Source of the DNA: Orobanche coerulescens
Lineage: Eukaryota; Streptophyta; Magnoliopsida; Lamiales; Orobanchaceae
NCBI GenBank assembly: GCA_033398695.1
Contig: CM065815.1
Location: 106,482,501 to 106,546,500, forward strand
DNA: 64,000 nt
Direction: 5' to 3'
Shown here: positions 24,104 through 35,333 of the stretch, piece by piece
Numbering within the stretch: the first letter of the stretch is position 1
How the letters are laid out: each line of letters starts with the position of its first letter
Translations under genes and position numbers: made by a program
The notes under the pieces: generated by a model
Database searches by the model: none
Seen by the model: the letters and a program-made list of their open reading frames with translations, nothing else
Told to the model about the DNA's origin: nothing

Positions 24104-25140
24104 CCGAGATTCATGACGGGATTTGTGGAAACCATGCGGGCGGGCGAGCTCTCATCCATAAGGCAACCAGGCAAGGTTTTTTCTGGCCATCACTCCAGAA
24201 GGATGCGATCGCCTATGCCAGATCGTGTCATAAGTGTCAGATAATGGGCCCCAGCATTAAACTATCCCCCGAACAGCTCACCTCCATGTATAGCCCTTGG
24301 CCATTTGCGCAATGGGGCATCGACCTTATAGGTCCCTTGCCGACGGCTCCAGGGGGCTGTAAGTTTGCCATCGTAGGGGTCGACTATTTCACCAAATGGG
24401 CTGAGGCCGAACCGCTCAACAAGATCGGCCAAGAGCAAGTGATCAAGTTTATCTGGAGAAATATCGTATGCCGATTCGGTCTGCCCCAGGCCATCATCTC
24501 CGACAACGGAAAGCAGTTCGACGGCTTAGAAGTCATGCAATTCTGTGAATAATGGGGAATCAAAAGATTGTTTTCAGCACCATATCACCCTCAGACGAAC
24601 GGACAGGTAGAGACTGTGAGCAAGATCCTCAAACACACAATTAAAGCACGACTCGAATCCAGGCAAGGGCAATGGGCGAGCGAGCTTCCAGATGTTTTGT
24701 GGTCTTATCGAACGAAGACCCGTAATTCCACCGGCGAAACCCCATTCGCCCTCGCCTTCGGAACAGAATCGGTGATTCCTTCGGAGATCGCCGTCCTCAG
24801 CCATCGAACCGAACAGGAGATGACGACCGACAACGATGTGGCCTGACGAATCGACCTAGACATGCTCGAAGAACGACGGCTGACCTCAGAAATGAAGAAC
24901 ACAATCCACAAAAGGAGAGCCGAGAAGTTCTTCAATTCAAAGGTCAAAGAAAGAAGGTTTCAAGTGGGCGATCTCATCCTCAAGAAGATCCAAACCCACA
25001 CAGGCGTTTTTGGTCCGAACTGGGAAGGACCTTTCAGGATATCTAAATGGCTAACTAAGGGAGCCTACGAACTTGAACATCCTGACGGTACCCCGGATCA
25101 ATACCCCTGGAACGCCGTGCATCTGAAAAAATACTATTAG
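24010..25140 (+). pseudogene. Element B integrase, with two in-frame stops
   Basis: This continues the polyprotein in the next frame. It has the HHCC finger (IHDGICGNHAGGR, then CHKCQ near 24235) and the catalytic core: GIDLIGPLP, DYFTKWAEAEPL, IISDNGKQFDG and YHPQTNGQVE supply the DDE residues. The C-terminal part contains FGPNWEGPFRIS, a GPF-type module, and ends KKYY at 25140. TAA at 24550-24552 and TGA at 24844-24846 interrupt it; the TGA sits where CGA is expected, the TAA most likely replaces GAA. No chromodomain follows, as expected for Tat. It would insert cDNA into the host chromosome if intact. Confidence 0.92.
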
Positions 25141-26221
25141 TAAAAATTTTGTACTCAATTTCAACTACCCAATGTACAAGGAATATAATGAGATTTTTTC
25201 CTATCCCATCAATTCTGGCGATCGCCCCACCAGGCATATCGCATACCGCCGACGATCGTTGATCATGACGATCCGAGGTAGAATCAATGCAGCCATGGTC
25301 CTGGAGGTCGATGGAACCGACAGCTTCGCCCATGCAAGGTTCCTTTGGGCTGAGATCGCCCGCCCTTCGTTTAAATACAAGGCCGGCGTAGCCGAAGGAC
25401 CCTCCAAAATAATCAGTAGACACGTTCGCATGTCCTCCAGGTACATCATCTAACATGATGAACCCGGACAATACGATGTGCCACTGCCCCCGTCTCAACG
25501 TACACCGTCGAGGATAGCCATATTCATGGCGGGCCAAGGTGGAAGCAGAGCTAACAAGCCGCGGACGTGGAGTCGAATAAGTCGACGACGCCCCGTGCAA
25601 TGACTCCTCCAGACCAAGATCGCCCACCTTTCGTTTTAACACAAGGCAGGCGCAGCCTAACTGAGGACCCTCACAAAAAAGTGAGTCGCGGGATATACAG
25701 TGTCCCTCGCACACAAAGACACGATTGGGGAGGTCGGTCCATCGAACTCCCCGACCGTGCACGATTCTTCAGAATCGGAAAAACCGAAGATAGCTCGCCA
25801 GACAAACTAATTTTTGTTCCCTTACTTACAAAAAGCAAACAAAAACAAGGGCGCAGAGATGGGTCGAGCTAATCCCAAATGCGATCGGACAGAAAGGAAG
25901 CACGCCCGATCGGCTTCGCTCAAACACACGCAGGACGATCGAAATCGTTCTGCAAAAGTTACAAGTAAGAATTTCGATTCAAAACATACCAATAGATTCA
26001 ACACTCAGACAATCAGTCGGGTAAACAAGACATCGGATGCAATCATACACATACTTGTAAAAATTCGCATACAAACATTCAAAGGCGATCGTACATAAAA
26101 AGACAATGCGAACAAGGAATATTTCATTCATTATCAAAAGGAGTTCGTACAACATGAAGCCCGAAGGCAATACAAAGAGAAAGCAAAAATTACAAATATA
26201 CAAGAGAAACAAAAATATCTC
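25141..26221 (+). other. Element B non-coding 3' region with imperfect repeats
   Basis: No gene is visible. Two imperfect units, around 25290-25440 and 25600-25720, share GATCGCCC(G/A)CC(C/T)TTCGTTT, ACAAGGC(C/A)GGCG(T/C)AG and GGACCCTC. Similar blocks occur in A and C, so they are an ancestral part of this Tat group. Possible roles in RNA structure or 3' end formation are speculation. Confidence 0.7.
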
Positions 26222-27155
26222 TCAAGGCCCCGCCGGCTGGTCATCGCCCTCAGGTTGCGGATCGGCTTGGGCCCCCCCTTCGGCCTCAGGATGAATGAGT
26301 TTGTCAGTATACCAACTCAAGTCGATCCCAAAGTCGACAAGGTCAAGGATCGGCAAAGAGAACTCCGGGTGCAGAGGGTGCTCGAGCGCATAGGCTTTGA
26401 AGCTCTCCATCAAGGGACCGATCTCGATCCCTACCTTCTTGACGGCTCTGACAGCATCGGCGTAGGCCAGGTAATAGGCGAACTCGCCGACGAGCGCCAC
26501 ATTGAGATAGGGATCAGTCTCGATCGCCTTCAGTTGCCCCTTCAACTCCACGGTCGTCTTCTCAGCCTCCGCCAGCTCGACCACCTTGGCGGCATTCTCT
26601 CCCTTGGCCATCTCCAGCTCTTTCTTCGCCGCCTCCAGCTCACCGCTGAGCCGATCCACCGTCGCCTTAAGACCGGCCGCCTCCTCCTGCGAAGCCGCAT
26701 ACTTCTGGCGGGTTTCTTTCTCCTGATCATGGGACCGGTCGGCAGCCTCCTTAGAGCGGCTCAGCTCCTGCTTCAATCGGTCAACGTCCTATTTAGCCTT
26801 TTTGGCCGTCTCCGCATACTCCTTCTCCATAGACTGGATCCGGTTGGCAAATTCAATGTTTTTATTCCAGGCGGCCTCGAGGTCGCTATGGAGATGAGTA
26901 GTGGAGGGTCGCCCCTCAAAATCCCTAGCAGCTTGGACGGCCATCGTCGCCGTCTGGAGAGCCAGGGCAACGGTCGCCTGCATGGCATCTCCAGATCGCC
27001 GACGAGCGATCGCATCAAGATCGGTCGTCCAAGCCTTGGGCAGAGAGGTGATAGCCTGCTGGACGTAAGTAGGGACATCGAGAGATGTTTGCGGGGCCTT
27101 ACTCGACAAAAAGTCCAGCACCATAGGAGCGACGTCCGGGTCGGCAAGACGAACC
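26222..27155 (-). pseudogene. Antisense gene of B, exon 4 (coiled-coil region)
   Basis: It begins after the acceptor at 27156 with VRLADPDVAPMVLDFLSSK, continues LPKAWTTDLDAIARRRSGDAM, then a long stretch rich in Glu, Lys, Ala and Leu with heptad spacing (coiled coil, about 100 residues). It ends with FAYYLAYADAVRAVKK and an acidic tail. The only break is TAG at 26789-26791. Plus-strand frames across 26255-27334 are its complement and are not genes. Confidence 0.82.
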
Positions 27156-28004
27156 CTGCAGCACAAACCAAAGAAACCAAGGATTTAGCCTATACCTTGC
27201 CCAGAATGCCTAACTCAGAAAATTTTGATCCTTTCTTACCTGTTGACCAGCTCGGGATCGCGACCAAAATAAGGCTTGCCCCTAGAGGTTTCCGCCTCAG
27301 TGATCGCCACCTTCTTCGTAGGGCCGCCCGATGAACGGGAGCCAGACGCCGGGGGCCTAGGGCCTGATCGCTCCGTCATCGGGATGGCAGAAATAGGAGC
27401 CGTAGCAACTGGAGGCTCAAGAATGGATACATCTGCCTCAGTAATCGGCAGGGACTCCTCCGACCTCCGCCTCTTGCGGCGCTGAAGTTGTTCCTCTCCC
27501 TGAACTACCGGTTCGGCGACCGGCACCTCAGCAGGCCTCACCACCAGAGCAGGGCGAGACGTCGTCGCAGGAACGCGACCAATCGTCTTACCCAAGTGGA
27601 GGCGACCGATGAGTCCTGGATTCGACATGGCAATCTCTGGTGGTGGCTCGGCAAGTCGGGGAAAATGAACCTCTGTCAAAGAAGAAGTACAAACAAGTTA
27701 GACAGCAACTTAAACGCTGTGACCTCCTAGAGACGATCGACAGGCAAGAAAGCACCACTTAAGTTCGTACCCGGAACTCTCAAGTGACGAGGGAAGCAAA
27801 ACAGTCGAGCCCCCAACCGATGAAGTTCGTTACCAAGCGAGCGAACGTCAATGAAGGAATCCGGCAAGGCACGAATCCGCTCCCAAACGATCAAGAAATC
27901 GAAAGAGAGATCGCCGATCGCTGGAACGAGAGGTCCTGCAAAAAGAAAACAAAATTAGATCAGTCCAAGACAAGCTCAATCAAGGGGAGATTTAAAATCC
28001 TTAC

Positions 28005-28940
28005 TCGGATTCCTCTCCCGAAAAGTGGTGGGGATCTCCAACTCCTCATTCGGCCTGTCACTCGATGCCGATCGCCACGCTCCGCCGACCCAGCACCATT
28101 TAGCCAGGTCGCCCCTGGTCTTGTTCGGCACACCGAGGACCACTCTCCCCATTCGGCCTTGGATATGATTGCCGCCGATCGACCCTTTCTGCGCGGCCAG
28201 TTTAAACAGATAATTCATCTCCAGCGCAGTAAGGAGGCGGAACAACCGGTGACCGCCAAACAGTGTCACGTGCAGATGACCTGTAGCCAAGCGTTCGGCG
28301 TCAGTTGAAGCGGCGCCAAATTCCAGGCGATCAACAAGTAGGAGACGGCGAATGGCATAGGGAATCGCAGGCCAGCCTCCATAATCATTTCGCTGACGGC
28401 AACCATATCCTCGGGCGGTTGATCGGCACATTCATTCTCCGAGGGCACGTGCAAGGAAACGTCAGAGGGGATGTGATATTTGGCCCTCCAACGGCTCAGG
28501 TCTTTCTTGGTCGCCGTACTCCGGATCTTTCCGAGAGTCCACGGAGACGGGTCGGCGGCCCGAAAAACCGTCCGCTTCACATGTTCATAAGGATGAGCGG
28601 CGGAGTAGGCTTCGAAGTCAAATTCCGGACAGGGTCCGGCAATCCCCTCCATAATCTTGGCAAAAGCCATATAGGCGGGGCCAAAAACACTCTGCCGTTC
28701 CCAATTTAGCCGCTCCAGTTCGTCCTCATCAGTCGGCGAGCCCCCCTGCTCCGCCGTCTCCGCCGTCTTCGCTACTGCGGCCTCGTTGAAAAGCTCTTCG
28801 AGTTCTGCGGGTGCAATCCCCGCGCGAATGGCCTCAACGGCCGTTTCCATGTCGACTCCGACGGGAATCTCGTCTCGGTCAGGCGAAGCCGCGGCGGCAG
28901 AAGAACTTCCGGCCTCGAAGGTCTTGGATCCTCCCGACAT
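28005..28940 (-). pseudogene. Antisense gene of B, exon 1 (PF04195-like domain)
   Basis: The Met at 28940 opens MSGGSKTFEAGSSSAAAAS. Residues about 45-110 hold VEAIRAGIAPAELEELFNEA and FGPAYMAFAKIMEGIAGP; about 150-225 hold the PF04195-like segment. After a one-base deletion near 28269 the exon continues in another frame (LFGGHRLFRL, LAAQKGSIGG, VVLGVPNKTRGDLAKW) to the donor at 28004. The close match to C in both halves shows that the two frames are one exon. Confidence 0.85.
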
Positions 28941-29085
28941 ATTATAAAAAGAAGTGGGAGATAGAAGATTGATTTTTCTTACCTAGAGAAAAGAAGAAGA
29001 TCGGCACAAGAAGCTCCAGAAATTTTTGCAGAGTTTCGGCTATGGATGCAAGGACGCGTAAAGAGTGAAAGAGAAGAAGCCCTAG

Positions 29086-29096
29086 CCCTTTTATAG
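29086..29096 (-). promoter_or_regulatory. Probable TATA box of the antisense gene in B
   Basis: On the minus strand this reads CTATAAAAGGG, 154 bases upstream of the Met at 28940. In C the motif TTATAAAAAGG at 33453 lies 159 bases before the corresponding Met. The conserved motif and distance suggest a dedicated promoter just inside the 3' LTR. Confidence 0.65.
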
Positions 29097-29426
29097 ATGG
29101 AGGCGGGGGTCTAAGTGCAAATAGGTGAAATCTCGAGGGCTGGATCGCAACCGTCATAGTGGGGACACATTAAATGCTGCCCTCGAATCCCGCGGACGCG
29201 TCTTTTCGAGGGCACGCCAGGCGACAAAGTCTGACAAACCGTCGGACTCCCCCAACAGTAGCGCGACGCGTGTCCTTGCGATGTTTCGAGAGCCCGCCTT
29301 CATTTCCCGCTGCTCCCGGCGCAAAAGGAGATCGTCCAGATTTGAATTCAGATCGGCTGATCGGCTAAACATCGGCGATCGCCAACAGTGCCACCTCACC
29401 CCGTGTTTTCAACATCGAGGCGAGCT

Positions 29427-29436
29427 GGGGGGCAAT
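29427..29436 (+). other. Element B polypurine tract
   Basis: GGGGGGCAAT is immediately before the 3' LTR start TGTTGTGCGG and is shared with A and C. Confidence 0.85.
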
Positions 29437-30397
29437 TGTTGTGCGGCGATTAAAACGCCTCGATAGGCGATCGACATCACGATCAGAGAAGCCAATCATA
29501 GAAGACATGCTCGGGGCAAACACCCGGAAATCGGCACATACGGCGATCGTCTTTTGATACCCAGCGATCGTCTTTTGATGACTGGCGATCGTCTTTGATG
29601 TCCAAACCACAGACGATCATCTCGTGCCGCGTATGGATCCAACATCCGTCAAAGTCGTCGAAGACCGAATCTTGGACGGTGGCCCACGTGCAGATCCACA
29701 AAGGGCACCGACAGATAGGACATTTGACCACAGCTGTCACCTACCTCACCTACCGACAAGGCCACCGAAAGGTACAAAGTGGGTCCTCCCCGGACAGCGA
29801 CTCAAGACGCGTGCTGGCTTCCCATTGGTTCGCCCAGCTGGCCACCAACAGCGACCTCGGACCTCAAGGGAACAGACCCACGTGACGGGACGATCGGCCA
29901 TCTTATTATATTATAGAAAACGGCGGCCGCCCGCGATCGCCTGAGGGGTCCCAACTACCTTGTCCCCTATAAATAGAGAACTCACTGCAGTGGCCAAAGG
30001 GACACGAATTTACTGTGAATTCAGTGCAAAATACACACAAAAAGAGAATCAAAGACTCTCTTAGCAACCACTTATACATTCATAGTGATATTCATACACA
30101 TTTATCATATATCCCAAGCAAGAACTCACAGATTTACCTATCTGGTTCTTCCGACAATCTACGCGCTCTACAACCTAGATAACTAGAAGTCTTTACACTC
30201 CTTGTAATAGATTCTAACATTAATATTTGTACTCGACAGTATATTTATTAATAACATCTCGCGAGAGCATTCAAGCCCGGGATTAACAACCCCGGCAAAT
30301 CTTGTGTTATCTATTTTCTCACGGAAGTGTTCTCGCATTGTTTGTTACTCGATTATTCCAGCAATACTATCTCCGGATAATATTTTGGGTAACAACA
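29437..30397 (+). repeat. Element B 3' LTR
   Basis: A 961 bp LTR collinear with 18263-19225, with about 20 single-base differences and two 1-2 base gaps by eye; many are C/T or G/A changes. TATAAATA lies at 29968-29975. The CACAT target duplication follows. Confidence 0.95.
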
Positions 30398-31990
30398 CAC
30401 ATTATGTAGCGTGCGCTAATATCCAGAACATACTCTTCGTACTTAAGACTTTAAGATTTACGCACGCTAAATATTCCAATTAACACCTTTCGATCATGAG
30501 TATAGAAATACGGATGTAAAGAATCATACTCTGATATTAACCATATTTATTAAGTTTTCCAGCCCTGAACACAATTATAAAGAATTCAATCCGTTCGATA
30601 CGTATTTGTATTATAACAATGTAGGGCTGACTCGATCATAGTTCGATAAATACAATAATTTCAGTGGCTGGAAATATCAAAACAAAAACCAAGTTATTTA
30701 CCTATGTCAATATGATACAAAATACACGAAATATAATAGGAAAATAACTTTAAAGTTAAAAGATATACATATTCAAAATAGGCAACACGATCAACTTTCA
30801 AAAGAATTCTTGCTGGAAATCACTGATACGATCAGGGCTGACTCAGTGTAAAATGGCTCGTTTTATTGAAGTATTCCAACTCAGTAGTTACGATAAAAAC
30901 AACATTTATACTTCTATGTATTTATATTACAAACTGCTCGGTATGGATTTTCAAAATAACTTACAGGTTGTAAGATAATAGAGTTCAAAGAAGTAAACCT
31001 AGTATGGAATTCTCACTCACTGGGGAAATTCATCGAACAGGTTCAGTTATTATCCTGGAAAAGATGGTCTGACTCACCAGAAAACGGTTGGTTCTATTCA
31101 AGTATTCTGACTCAATACTTACGCTACAAACAATATTTATACTTATATGTGTTTTATTTAAAAACCGATCGAGATGCATTCGTAAAATAGCTTACCGATT
31201 GAGAGATAATCGAGTTCAAATATAACAACCCAGACTGGAATTCACAGGCTCTGGGGAATTTCGTCAAATGCCTACGGACATCTCCTGGACAAGGCTGCTC
31301 GTATTCGCTGGGTTCTTGAGCATTTTGGATGACTTACATATATGAAAACTAAAATAGAAAAATACTGTTTTGAAGAGGTAGATATTTTCTATCGATATTG
31401 GCAAACTAAATAAGATAATAATGAACATAACACCGATCTTAACAGGTTCAAAGTCTGGTAGTCAGTCAAAATACACATCATGACTGGGCATCATGAGCGA
31501 CGACCTGTCCCTTGTGCGTGCGGGAATCTCGGACGCCTGTCGGGTGCTGACGCACGCAGTGATGTACGGTGGCCCGACAGCTGGCACTCTTTCACTAGTT
31601 TGATCATAACTTCTTTGTCCGGACTCGGATTGACTCGCTGTTTGAACCGTTGGAAAGCTAACTCAATTATCCTCAATACTTCAAATTTTCAGGATTTTTA
31701 AACATCTAAAAAATCCATGATGATTTTTCAAATTTGATACTTATCCACGGCACTTCCAGAAAAATATCCTATTTTATTTCTATTAACACTTTCAGTGTTC
31801 CGTTCTTATTTAAATAGTCCACGACCATAAATACATCGCCGATATATCCAAGTAAATTCATAATCTCATATTTAGTCCGAATAATTTCACTAATTCTCGT
31901 TGAATAATTTATCAAAGAATACAATGTTGGCCACCGTCACATTCTTACTAATAATAATTCGACTATATTAGAAAATACTACCCGTCATAT

Positions 31991-33091
31991 TGTTGCTACC
32001 CAAAATATTATCTGGAGATAGATATTGCTGGAATGAATGGATAGCAAACAAATGCGAGAACACTTCCGTGGGAAAAGTAAATAACACAAGATTTGCCGGG
32101 GTTGTTAGTCCCAGGCTTGAATGCTCTCGCGAGATATTATTAATACAAATATTCGGGGATACAACTATTAATATAAGAGTACAATTACAATGAGTGTAAA
32201 GACCCTTGTTATCTTAGCTAGTGAGCGTTTAGATTGCCGGAAGCACTAGATATGATGTTCTGTGAGTTCTTGTAACAACGTTGATGAGCTGTAACGACTG
32301 TGAGAAATCGACAGTTTCTCACGGTGTGTAGCTGCTGAATGTCTGAGCTCCTGGGCTTGTGAGTCTCTTTGAATCTGCACTGTGGAGACTTCTTGCCTCT
32401 ACCGACCGTCTTCTGGTTGAGAGGTGCTGAGAGAGAAATCCTGAGGTAGATTCTGGAGAGGAAGCTGGGAGCTTGAAAGTATGTATGGTTGTATGTATTT
32501 TCTCTGAACTTAATGGAGAATGCGTGAACCCCTTTCTTGTAGATGGAGGTTCTCTGTTTATAGCACTTGGACATGCTGGGCGATCGCCTTTGCTGTATTA
32601 TAATAAGTGGGCGATCGTCTTTTAGCACATGGGCTTGTCTCCTTAAAGTCTGCAGGAGTTGCTGGCAGTCAGCTGTGCGGTCCAATGAGAAGTCTGCATG
32701 CGTCTGAGTTGTTGTCACGGGCAGTCCCACCTTGTACCTTTCGGTGGGCTTGTCGGTAGGTGAGAAGGTGGTGACAGGCTGTGGTCAACGATCCATGAAA
32801 TGCGGCGCCTGTCGCGGATCTGCACATGGGCGCTGCTTTGAGGTCCAGTCTTCGTGGACTCTGACGGACGATGGTCTCCATCTGAGGTACATGACGGTTG
32901 TCCTAAGTCGGGCACCAGAGTCGATTGCTAGGTGCCAAAGGGCAATCGCCCTTGGAGTCGATCGCCAGATACCCGAAGGTGATTTGGTATCTTCGCTTTA
33001 GGCGAGTTCGCCGTAGCTTGATTGGTTGTGGACTCGGTCGCTCGGCCTTGAAGTCGATCGCCTGTCGAGGTGAATAAATCTTGACACAACA
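31991..33091 (-). repeat. Element C 3' LTR
   Basis: 1101 bp; on the minus strand TGTTGTGTCAAGATTT to TTTTGGGTAGCAACA. The TATA box (TATAAACA on the minus strand) is at 32555-32562. CGATCG occurs at about 32581, 32611, 32959 and 33056. Two sites that are CGATCG in the other LTR read CGATTG (32922) and CAATCG (32943), the expected decay of methylated CpG. Confidence 0.92.
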
Positions 33092-33101
33092 ATTGCCCCC
33101 C
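33092..33101 (-). other. Element C polypurine tract
   Basis: On the minus strand GGGGGGCAAT directly precedes the 3' LTR, the same tract as in A and B. Confidence 0.8.
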
Positions 33102-33452
33102 AGCTCGCTCCGATGTTGGAAACGCAGGGTGAGGTGGTTCTGCTGGCGATCGCTGAATTTTGACAAGTGACTCTGCATTTTACTGAACTGGCGATCGTCT
33201 TTGAGCTGATTGATTCTGAATTTGGACGACCTGGTAGGTCGCTGAAATGAGCGGGAAATGGCAGCGGATGCAGAAAAGTCTCCGGGACACGTGTTGGGTT
33301 CCTGTTGGGGGAGACCGACGGTCATTTATGACTCCTCATCTGACGCGTCCGTGAAAAGACGTGTATGCGGGTTTCAAGGGGGTCAATAAATGCGACGGTT
33401 GCACTTCAACCCCTGAGACTATCCTTAATTGCACTGAAGTCCCTGCCATCTC

Positions 33453-33463
33453 TTATAAAAAGG
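33453..33463 (+). promoter_or_regulatory. Probable TATA box of the antisense gene in C
   Basis: TTATAAAAAGG lies about 160 bases before the Met at 33614, matching the spacing of CTATAAAAGGG in element B. It drives the strand opposite to the element's gag. Confidence 0.65.
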
Positions 33464-33613
33464 TGTAGGGCTGCAGTGTTCATTCTTACGCATTTTAATC
33501 GGAGAAAGAAGGATAACATCGCTTAAGAATTTTCTGAAGATCTGACTGCCGATCGTCGATCGATTCGATCCGTGGTAAGAAAACACTCCTTTTCTCCTCT
33601 TCTAAATACGAGA

Positions 33614-34547
33614 ATGGCTGGAACATCTTCTTCGCACGGAGTAGGTACTAGCTCCGCCTCCGGGGCATCGACTGTCCGGGGAGAATCCTCCGCTGATTTT
33701 CATCTGGAGACAGCCACCGAGGCTATTCGGGCCGGTATCGACCCTGCGGAAGTAGAGGCGTTGTTCAATGAAGCCGACGTCGCCAAGGAGGCGGCAGTTG
33801 AGCGGAGACGATCGCATATGGAGAGAGATTTGGCGGTTAGGGCCTACTGGGAGCAGCACAGTGCTTTTGGCCAGGCCTATCTGGCCTTTGCTGAAATTGT
33901 GGAGAGGTTGGCCGGCCCGTCTTCTAAGTTCAATTATCGGGAGTACTCGATCGCTAATCCTTATCAACCTCCTAAGCTATCGCTATTTCGGGCTGCGCAG
34001 CGATCTCTATGGTCTCTTGGCCAAATCAGGAGTTCGGCGACCAGGAAGGATCTGGCCGTCTGGAGGACGAGGTTTTATATCCCTTCAGATGTGGATCTCT
34101 TTGTGCCGGCCGAGAACGAGAGAGCCGATCAGCCTCCGGAGGGGATGGTCGCTGTGAACGAAGCGATCATGGAGGCAGGGTTGCGATTTCCTTTGTCGTT
34201 CTCCATCTCCCATCTGCTGGCTGCTTGGAACGTGGCGCCACTCCAGCTGACGCCAAATGCTTGGCTCCAGATAATTTGCACTCTCACCTTCTTCGGCGGT
34301 CACCGACTGTACCGCCTTCCTTTGCCTTTGGAGATGAACCACCTGTTCAAGCTGACGGCTCAGAAAGGGTCGGTCGGAGGCTATCATATACGAGGCCGAT
34401 CTGGTCGGGTGATCCTTGGAGTACCGAACAAGGCGCGGGGCGATCTGGCGAAGTGGTTCTGGGTCGCCGATGCCTGGAAAGCCTCAGCGAGCGATAACCC
34501 CACTGACGAGCTGGAGATCCCTACTAGCTTTCGGGAGAGGAATCCCG
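33614..34547 (+). pseudogene. Antisense gene of C, exon 1 (PF04195-like domain), intact
   Basis: About 311 residues from MAGTSSSHGVG. It contains TEAIRAGIDPAEVEALFNEA, FGQAYLAFAEIVERLAGP, the PF04195-like core (about residues 155-225) and FFGGHRLYRLPLPLEMNHLF, then ARGDLAKWFWVADAW and SFRERNPG at the donor GTAAGG. Unlike B it has no internal break. Confidence 0.88.
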
Positions 34548-35333
34548 GTAAGGGTTCAGACTCTCCCTTTGTTTGGATATGTTCTGAACTGATCTAATTT
34601 GGTCTTGCTTTTGCAGGTTTCCACATTCCAGTGATCGAGGAGCTACCTTTTGATTTTCTGGTCGTCTGGGAGCGGATACGGAGTTTGCCGGACGACGACT
34701 TAGACGCTCAATGGATCAACAGGGAGAGTCGTTAGCTGTCCACTCAGCTATTCCATTTCCCGAGACATCTCTCGGTCTCAGGTACGAATTTCTACGATCT
34801 CCATTTGTTGGGCGATCGTCCTGTTGGAGGAATAGGTCTAACTGTGGTTTGGTTGTCCTCATTGTAGAGGTTCGTTTTCCTCGCTTTTTGGAACCCCCAC
34901 TGGAGATAGCTATGTCGAACCCTGGAGTTTTGGGTCGCCTCCGCCAGAAGAAGTCATCTCGGGCTCGTCCTGTGGCGTTACCTATCATTCCGGAGGTGGA
35001 TCCTCGCGTGGAGCCAATCATGGCTGAGGAGGAAGTTCCTGAGGAGGGGCTTCGAACGAACCACAAACGGCAGAGGTCGGGAGAAACTCCAGTTTCTGCC
35101 CCTGCCAGTGAGGTGCCGATCGCTGCGCCTCCGATCACCGTTGTTCCTCTGTAGAATGAGCCTACTCCCTCCGTGGCTTTCTTACGGGAGATGGCGATCG
35201 CCGAGGCTGAGACCCCTCGTGGGAAACCATACTTCGTCCGTGATCCCGAGAGATCCGAGAGGTAAACTTTGCTTGCTGAGTTGAAACTTGTCATTTGCGT
35301 GGGAGATGTGCTAATTTCTGTTGCTTGATGCAG

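Larger units (their letters stand above)
26222..28940 (-). pseudogene. Element B antisense accessory gene, four exons, PF04195-like N-terminus
   Basis: Transcribed opposite to gag-pol. Exons by comparison with the copy in C: 28005-28940, 27771-27935, 27240-27672 and 26222-27155. Introns 27936-28004 (69 bp), 27673-27770 (98 bp) and 27156-27239 (84 bp) all have GT...AG ends. The product would be about 820 residues: a domain resembling the putative gypsy-type transposon family PF04195 (HIPSDVSLHVPSENE, AGLRFPMPFAVSYLL, LQLTPNAW), a variable middle, and a C-terminal coiled coil with a conserved end (YALEHPLHPEFSLPILDL). A one-base deletion near 28269 and a TAG at 26789-26791 break it. Similar antisense frames are known in plant Tat elements; the function is unknown. 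Confidence 0.85.
18263..30397 (+). mobile_element. Element B: Tat-lineage Ty3/gypsy retrotransposon with antisense gene
   Basis: This 12.1 kb element has LTRs at 18263-19225 and 29437-30397 and a perfect CACAT target duplication (18258-18262 and 30398-30402). It inserted into LTR b. In order it has a tRNA-Asn-type primer site, a gag-pol frame, integrase, a repetitive 3' region, an antisense spliced gene and a polypurine tract. Two RNase H domains, the second of archaeal type, place it in the Tat lineage. By eye the LTRs differ at about 20 positions (roughly 2 percent), so insertion was recent. It is nevertheless disabled by several mutations. Confidence 0.95.

Noticed and set aside
26255..27334. 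A 359-codon plus-strand frame
   Set aside because: It is the complement of exon 4, intron 3 and part of exon 3 of the antisense gene. The minus strand has the conserved protein and splice sites; this frame has no counterpart opposite exon 4 in C.
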